Shown piece by piece: positions 59,585-64,000 of a stretch of DNA of 64,000 nucleotides. This DNA comes from Tetrastigma voinierianum (lineage: Eukaryota; Streptophyta; Magnoliopsida; Vitales; Vitaceae), in contig JAEQBH010004553.1 in assembly GCA_016808115.1 (NCBI GenBank), forward strand, positions 62,001 through 126,000, in the 5' to 3' direction. The notes under the pieces are model-generated. The model was given only the letters and a program-made list of their open reading frames with translations, did not search any database and was not told the DNA's origin. Positions within the stretch are counted from its first letter, which is position 1; each line of letters opens with the position of its first letter. The position numbers and the translations under genes were made by a program.

Positions 59585-60260
59585 AATAGAGTAGATAGGA
59601 TAATCGTTCTAATTTAAAGAGTTTTTTTTCTTCAAATTTTAGATAAAATTTATATTTTGTAGATAATATATTAATTTTTGTATAATGAAGATGATTTTTC
59701 CCTAAGATATTTATTTTTGAAAATAACTTAACAATAAATTATATATCATAATCATTTTATTTTATTTTTCATAAATTTATTAAAATATTATACACAAATT
59801 ATTTATTGAAAAATAAAATTGTTATTATAAATACTTTTAATTATTTTTAAAAAATAATTAAAATATAAAAACCACGAGAAAAATCATCCTCATTATACTA
59901 TTTTTTTAATACATCCTCATTATATTGTTAAATTCATATATTATATAAAAATAATAATGTATCTAAATTTTCAGAAAATAATTTTTTTTAAATAAAATGA
60001 TTGTAGTATCTAACCCAGTTTTTTTTTTAAATCTATCTTTTAATTTATTAAATATTTGTATAACATTCTAAAAAAAGTCTAAAATAAAATAAAATATTAA
60101 GATAAATAATTTATTTCTTAAGTTATTTTGAAAAAAAAAAATATCACCCTCATTATAAATGTTAAATTTATATATTATTTATAAAAATTAAATTTTTATC
60201 TCAATCTGGAGAAAATTAATTTTTAAATAAAAATAATTATCCTATCTAACTAAAAAATTA
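59311..60260. repeat. Compound nested inverted repeat (fold-back structure)
   Basis: The outer left arm (about 59,315-59,551: TTAGTTAGATAGGATAATTA..TGTTATACAAATATTGAA) is inverted as the outer right arm (about 60,041-60,254: TTAAATATTTGTATAACATT..TAATTATCCTATCTAACTAA). Inside, a second diverged copy of the same unit (59,592 to about 59,790) faces its own inverted partner (about 59,880-60,035). The order is A, A', rc-A', rc-A. No coding sequence. Possibly a fold-back or Mutator-type MITE inserted into itself. An (AT)n run lies at 59,552-59,577. Confidence 0.7.
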
Positions 60261-61436
60261 CAAAGTCAAATTTTTTTTAATTTATATCTAATTTTAAATA
60301 AAAATTAAAAGATTAAATTGAAATTGTAGATAATGGCGTTGAAATGTTAGATAACGGAACTTACCACAACAAAAAAATGACTTACTTTCTTTTGTTGGAT
60401 GGTGTATGAGTTAGTTTGACCATTCTAAAGTCTAGTGAATAAATGCCAAAAAAAGTGAAAATGCGGGTGATAATAATGCATTATTCCTAAAAGATTATTG
60501 TTAGGGGGAAATGTTAAAAAATAAGTAGAAAAGATGAAAGAAAATAAAATAAGTTTAAAATTAATAAAACATTTTTATATGAGTGTTTTGGGAAAAGGTG
60601 CAAAAACCTCATTGTTATGCCTTATATCCCACTTACATCGAATTTTTTTCGGTCTAAAGAGACCCCTACTATTTACTTATATAGCACAAATCAGTCCATT
60701 CTACGACTAAACTCGTTAAAATCATTAAACAAGATAAGGTTAACCATTAAATGATGATGTGATATCCACATGAAACATGTGACCCACCTTCTTCTTTTTT
60801 CCCTCTCAATTTTTTTTTTCTCTACCTTCTCTCTCCTTCATCGATCGGAACCAAACCCCCACCACACCCACTTAGCGAGCAGCCCACTCACCCACTCGAC
60901 CAAACCATTTTTTTAATTTATTTTTAACTCTTCTTTTTTCATTAAACTTTATTTTTGCTTTTAAAATATAATAAATAAAACAATTTCTTATTTTAAAATA
61001 TAAATAAATTATTCATTATTTTAATAAAAAGTCAAAATTTATTTTTAAAAATATAAATAAATTATTCATTATTTTAAATCTAATAAAATTTTATTTTATT
61101 TTCTAAAATCTACTAATTAAAAATTAAAATTTTATTTTTCAAAAATATAAATAAATTATTTTAAAATTCATTTAATTTTTAAATCTATTAAATGAAAATC
61201 AAATATAAGGAGTTTTAATATTTATATTATATATTTAATATTTTTATTTACAATAATCAGAGAGCTGAGATTTTCAGTTTATAATTTAGTTTTAGGGGGT
61301 GAGAAAGCGAGGTATAAAAAGTGGAATGAGTCATACTTAGGGTTTTCCTTACTCTCTTATAGCTTCTTTTTTTATTTTTCTATTTTTAAACAAAACAAAT
61401 AACCATTCACAAAATCTTTTGCATTCCCTTAATGCT
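60261..61436. other. Unassigned AT-rich region
   Basis: No coding evidence. A moderately GC-richer block at about 60,590-60,900 (GGTGCAAAAACCTCATTG..GTCTAAAGAGACCCC..ATGTGACCCACC) reads like a dispersed plant repeat or old noncoding insertion. I could not identify its ends. Confidence 0.4.
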
Positions 61437-63367
61437 TGAAAGAAGTTCTAATACCACCAAATCCTGACAAGATAAAGAAAATATCATGTATAAGGACGGC
61501 ACTATGATCATACATGTAAGGAAAGTTTATTAATAATAAAATAATGATGCGTAAGATTATAAAGGTCTAGAATCCGTGAAATATTCATAATCTCACCAAT
61601 AAGTGTACGAAATTGAACCCCAAAAGCAACTCGCACTCACAAAGTAGAATGAGCGAAAATGGGCCGATTCTACGGTAAATCGAGAGCTCGACAAGAAAAC
61701 GCAATAACTTGAGTTTTGGTAATCCAAATTGATGATTCCAATTGGAAGTTAATAAACCTTAACTATAAATACTTCAAACGAGTAGAAGGAACCATACTAA
61801 TTTATGGAGTTAAGACCTGAAATTGGGAATGTAGGTAACCGAATGAGTCAGACATCGACCAGCCAGACAAATGTCGAACTTGAGTTTGCGCGATCCAAAC
61901 GAGATGATTCCAATTCCTACTAAAAATATACTCAGTAGAGATAAAATTTTCTTAAAGGAAGCATGAGCAAATTATGGCTCATGTAATCCCCAGAAAATTT
62001 TTCAAGAGCGTGGGTATCGTGCATATAAACCCCGAATTTTTAAAACTCTTGTATCAACCTACCAATATGTGATCACATTGTATTCGACAGGCCGATTTAT
62101 GTATAAACCCCGCATTGAAGTTGAGATTCAAGATCGGAATCAAAGCGACGATTTTGGTTTATCTTATCTTCTCCTGTTCTCGCTTCATTTGAACTATTTG
62201 TTCTAAAATGCATAAGAAAAACATATTGAATTGTTTTAATTGATTTGAAGAAATTGATTGTGAAATGTTTGGTAAAATGAAAATTAAGTATAAGTATTGA
62301 AATGAACCGCGATACAAATGCATATATCAGAATGTATGTTTTTATAAAGATTCAACGCCTTAATTGGAATGTTAACCGCTTAGTTCGTATGAAAGATGAC
62401 CGTATACCAATACGGTCAAAATAGCAAAGATCGCGAATCCATCAGATTAATGTGTCACCCGATCATCAAACAAAGATGACCAGACAGAGTGTTCACTAAT
62501 TGATTTTTTTAATAACCGGGGCCGCCAGCCTCTGCTGGGACCGCATCGGTTATGTTCATTTTATACCAACCTACAAATTTCGCCAGACCGTGGCTGATTC
62601 CGATATCCCTCGTATATCGAAAAACATGTGTTAAATTTGTTAAGGGCGTAACTAATTGAATTGATTTGAGATTGTGACAAATTGGAATTGAAAAGCATGA
62701 TTGCGAATTGAAATGAAAAGAGTATTGTGAAATGCATGATTTGATTATCAATAACTTATTTCATATGGAAGTTTATATTTGGATTTGATCAATGAACCAT
62801 AAATGATTATATATGAAATAAGTATACGTATTGTATTGACATTGATCATCCAAAAATATCTAAAAGTTTGTTTAGTAAAACTGCATGGTTTGATTTAAAC
62901 TGAAACCGAGAATGGAATTGTATAGAACCACTAAGCATGAAAATGTTTATCGTGTAGTTTTATCTATGCACGTGTACCGATTGGAACAGAGCTAAAGCAA
63001 GATCGAAAATATATTAAGTCATAAAGAAAGAATTATGAGTAATGCTCGACATATGCATTCACCCCATATCTCTTTTTGAACATTGATATTTTGTAAAAAC
63101 AATTTCAACTCTGAATATCTATTTTGTAAATCATTTGAAAAGGCTTGATATGCCTTTATCGTAATTGTACTTTTACATGAATGAAATGAAATGGGCTTAC
63201 CCCTTTAAAAACGCTTTCGCATATTTGAAAAGGATTTTATGCCAACTGAAGAGTAACGCTTATAGCGTGTTTTTGATAAATGATTTTTGATAAGGTGATT
63301 GATTGGACATTAGAGCAACCTGATTTATCTGACCCGCCAAACTGGCCAGCCAGAAATGGGTGCTACA
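61437..63367 (+). mobile_element. Probable solo LTR of a different retrotransposon family
   Basis: Begins TGAAAGAAGTTCTAATACC and ends GGGTGCTACA (TG..CA), with TGCT on both sides (61,433-61,436 and 63,368-63,371; extendable to TGCTT if the first base is shared). No protein domain. A GC-rich CCGGGGCCGCCAGCCTCTGC stretch (about 62,517-62,536) resembles that of long plant Gypsy LTRs. Orientation is assumed from TG..CA only. It abuts the viral fragment beginning near 63,396. Confidence 0.5.
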
Positions 63368-63395
63368 TGCTTCTTGTTGAAGGGTAATATGTCAT

Positions 63396-64000
63396 GAGTT
63401 GGGATCTTCTCCTATAATTAGACTACTAATTTGGTTTACAAAATTATATGGATTAGCTCCTAGATTAATCATATTGTTGTAGTTTTTCCTAAAATTTGTC
63501 TTGTATGATTCCCATAATGCCCTAGTACTTTCTCCTAAAAAGGTTTATAAGTATTGTACATAGTTTGTGTCCTGTCAGCATATTTTTCCATACTTTTTGC
63601 TAATGGCTGATATTTCCATACGTCTATTACACTATTCCATAATTGTGGGTCGTGAGCTGCTATATTTAGTATTTGTCCCGAGGCTTGTCCTTGAAACTTA
63701 TAGGGTTTTTCTATTGGGTAAGGTCTTCCTTTAGGTCTAAAATCTATAGATTCGTCATTTGATTGGCTTGGTCTAGGTCTTTTTTCATAGTGTGCTTGTG
63801 GTGTGGGTAAATTTCCACCTCTATTGTGTCTTACTTCCATAGGTTGGCTTCTAGCAAATGGTGTAGGAGAAGTTGCACTACTTTCTTCATCTTCCATCAT
63901 TTCTAGGTCGTTATCTGATTCTAAGGTTTCATTATCATCTTCTATTAGTTCTATTACTACAATATTTCCTAAAATATCATAGATTAATCTTTCGTCTTCT
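63396..64000 (-). pseudogene. Endogenous pararetrovirus fragment 2: coat-protein N-terminal and core region
   Basis: On the minus strand the frame is open from the window edge (64,000) to 63,535, with an acidic N-terminal part (EDDNETLESDNDLEMMEDEE), a Pro/Arg-rich segment, then a folded-looking core (GQILNIAAHDPQLWNSVIDV). The frame shifts by one base at about 63,534 and then continues as LGESTRALWESYK to about 63,396. The Trp/Tyr pattern and LGE--RALWE block are typical of Caulimoviridae coat proteins. It is much less decayed than the copy at 12,833-29,955 and may be a separate, younger integration or another part of the same one. It runs off the window, so its true extent is unknown. Confidence 0.65.

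Noticed and set aside
1..64000. CRISPR arrays, bacterial operons, rRNA or tRNA genes
   Set aside because: No regular spacer-repeat array, no ribosome-binding-site-led gene strings, and no full cloverleaf or rRNA core was seen; the DNA is plant nuclear in character.

Overview
The window looks like nuclear DNA of a flowering plant, probably a eudicot; I cannot name the species. Support: spliced plant-specific B3 transcription-factor genes with GT..AG introns, an AT-rich intergenic background, and dense plant LTR retrotransposons, MITEs and an endogenous plant pararetrovirus. There is nothing prokaryotic: no operons, CRISPR, rRNA or tRNA genes were seen.

Layout. (1) 1-12,800: a tandem cluster of three + strand REM/VRN1-like genes, each built for two B3 DNA-binding domains (about 1,669-3,803, 5,476-6,962 and 10,135-11,910). 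They share exon architecture, and the second and third share promoter sequence. Each one carries frameshifts or stops, so all three look like decaying paralogues. A tRNA-derived SINE (about 4,048-4,216) and a hAT-like MITE (7,558-8,131, 8-bp target duplication) lie between them. (2) 12,833-29,955: a degraded endogenous Caulimoviridae-like pararetrovirus on the - strand. It is split by a 9.1-kb Ty3/Gypsy element (14,267-23,352, TSD CATAT) and by a truncated Gypsy LTR that itself contains a 2.5-kb solo LTR (24,756-27,255, TSD TATGG). (3) 29,957-31,590: a MITE-like fragment and a short exon-like host remnant. (4) About 31,590-38,000: a - strand Ty1/Copia element (D). (5) 38,358-59,259: a nest of + strand Copia elements. 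Copia C (outer) is interrupted by Copia B, which has a second partial copy upstream sharing one LTR. B is interrupted by two solo Gypsy LTRs (43,916-47,252, TSD GAAAG; 50,611-52,726). C is further interrupted by another solo LTR (54,329-56,676, TSD AAGAA) and a 1.1-kb hAT-like element (57,796-58,893) that carries a possible captured gene fragment. (6) 59,311-60,260: a compound nested inverted repeat. (7) 61,437-63,367: a probable solo LTR of another family. (8) 63,396-64,000: a second, much better preserved pararetrovirus coat-protein fragment, open at the window edge.

No intact protein-coding host gene is evident. The B3 cluster is the only recognisable host gene family. The rest is a stratified mobile-element landscape in which target-site duplications and empty-site comparisons give a relative insertion order: pararetrovirus before the Gypsy insertions; Copia C before Copia B before the solo Gypsy LTRs. 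All coordinates come from reading by eye; no alignment or database search was run.
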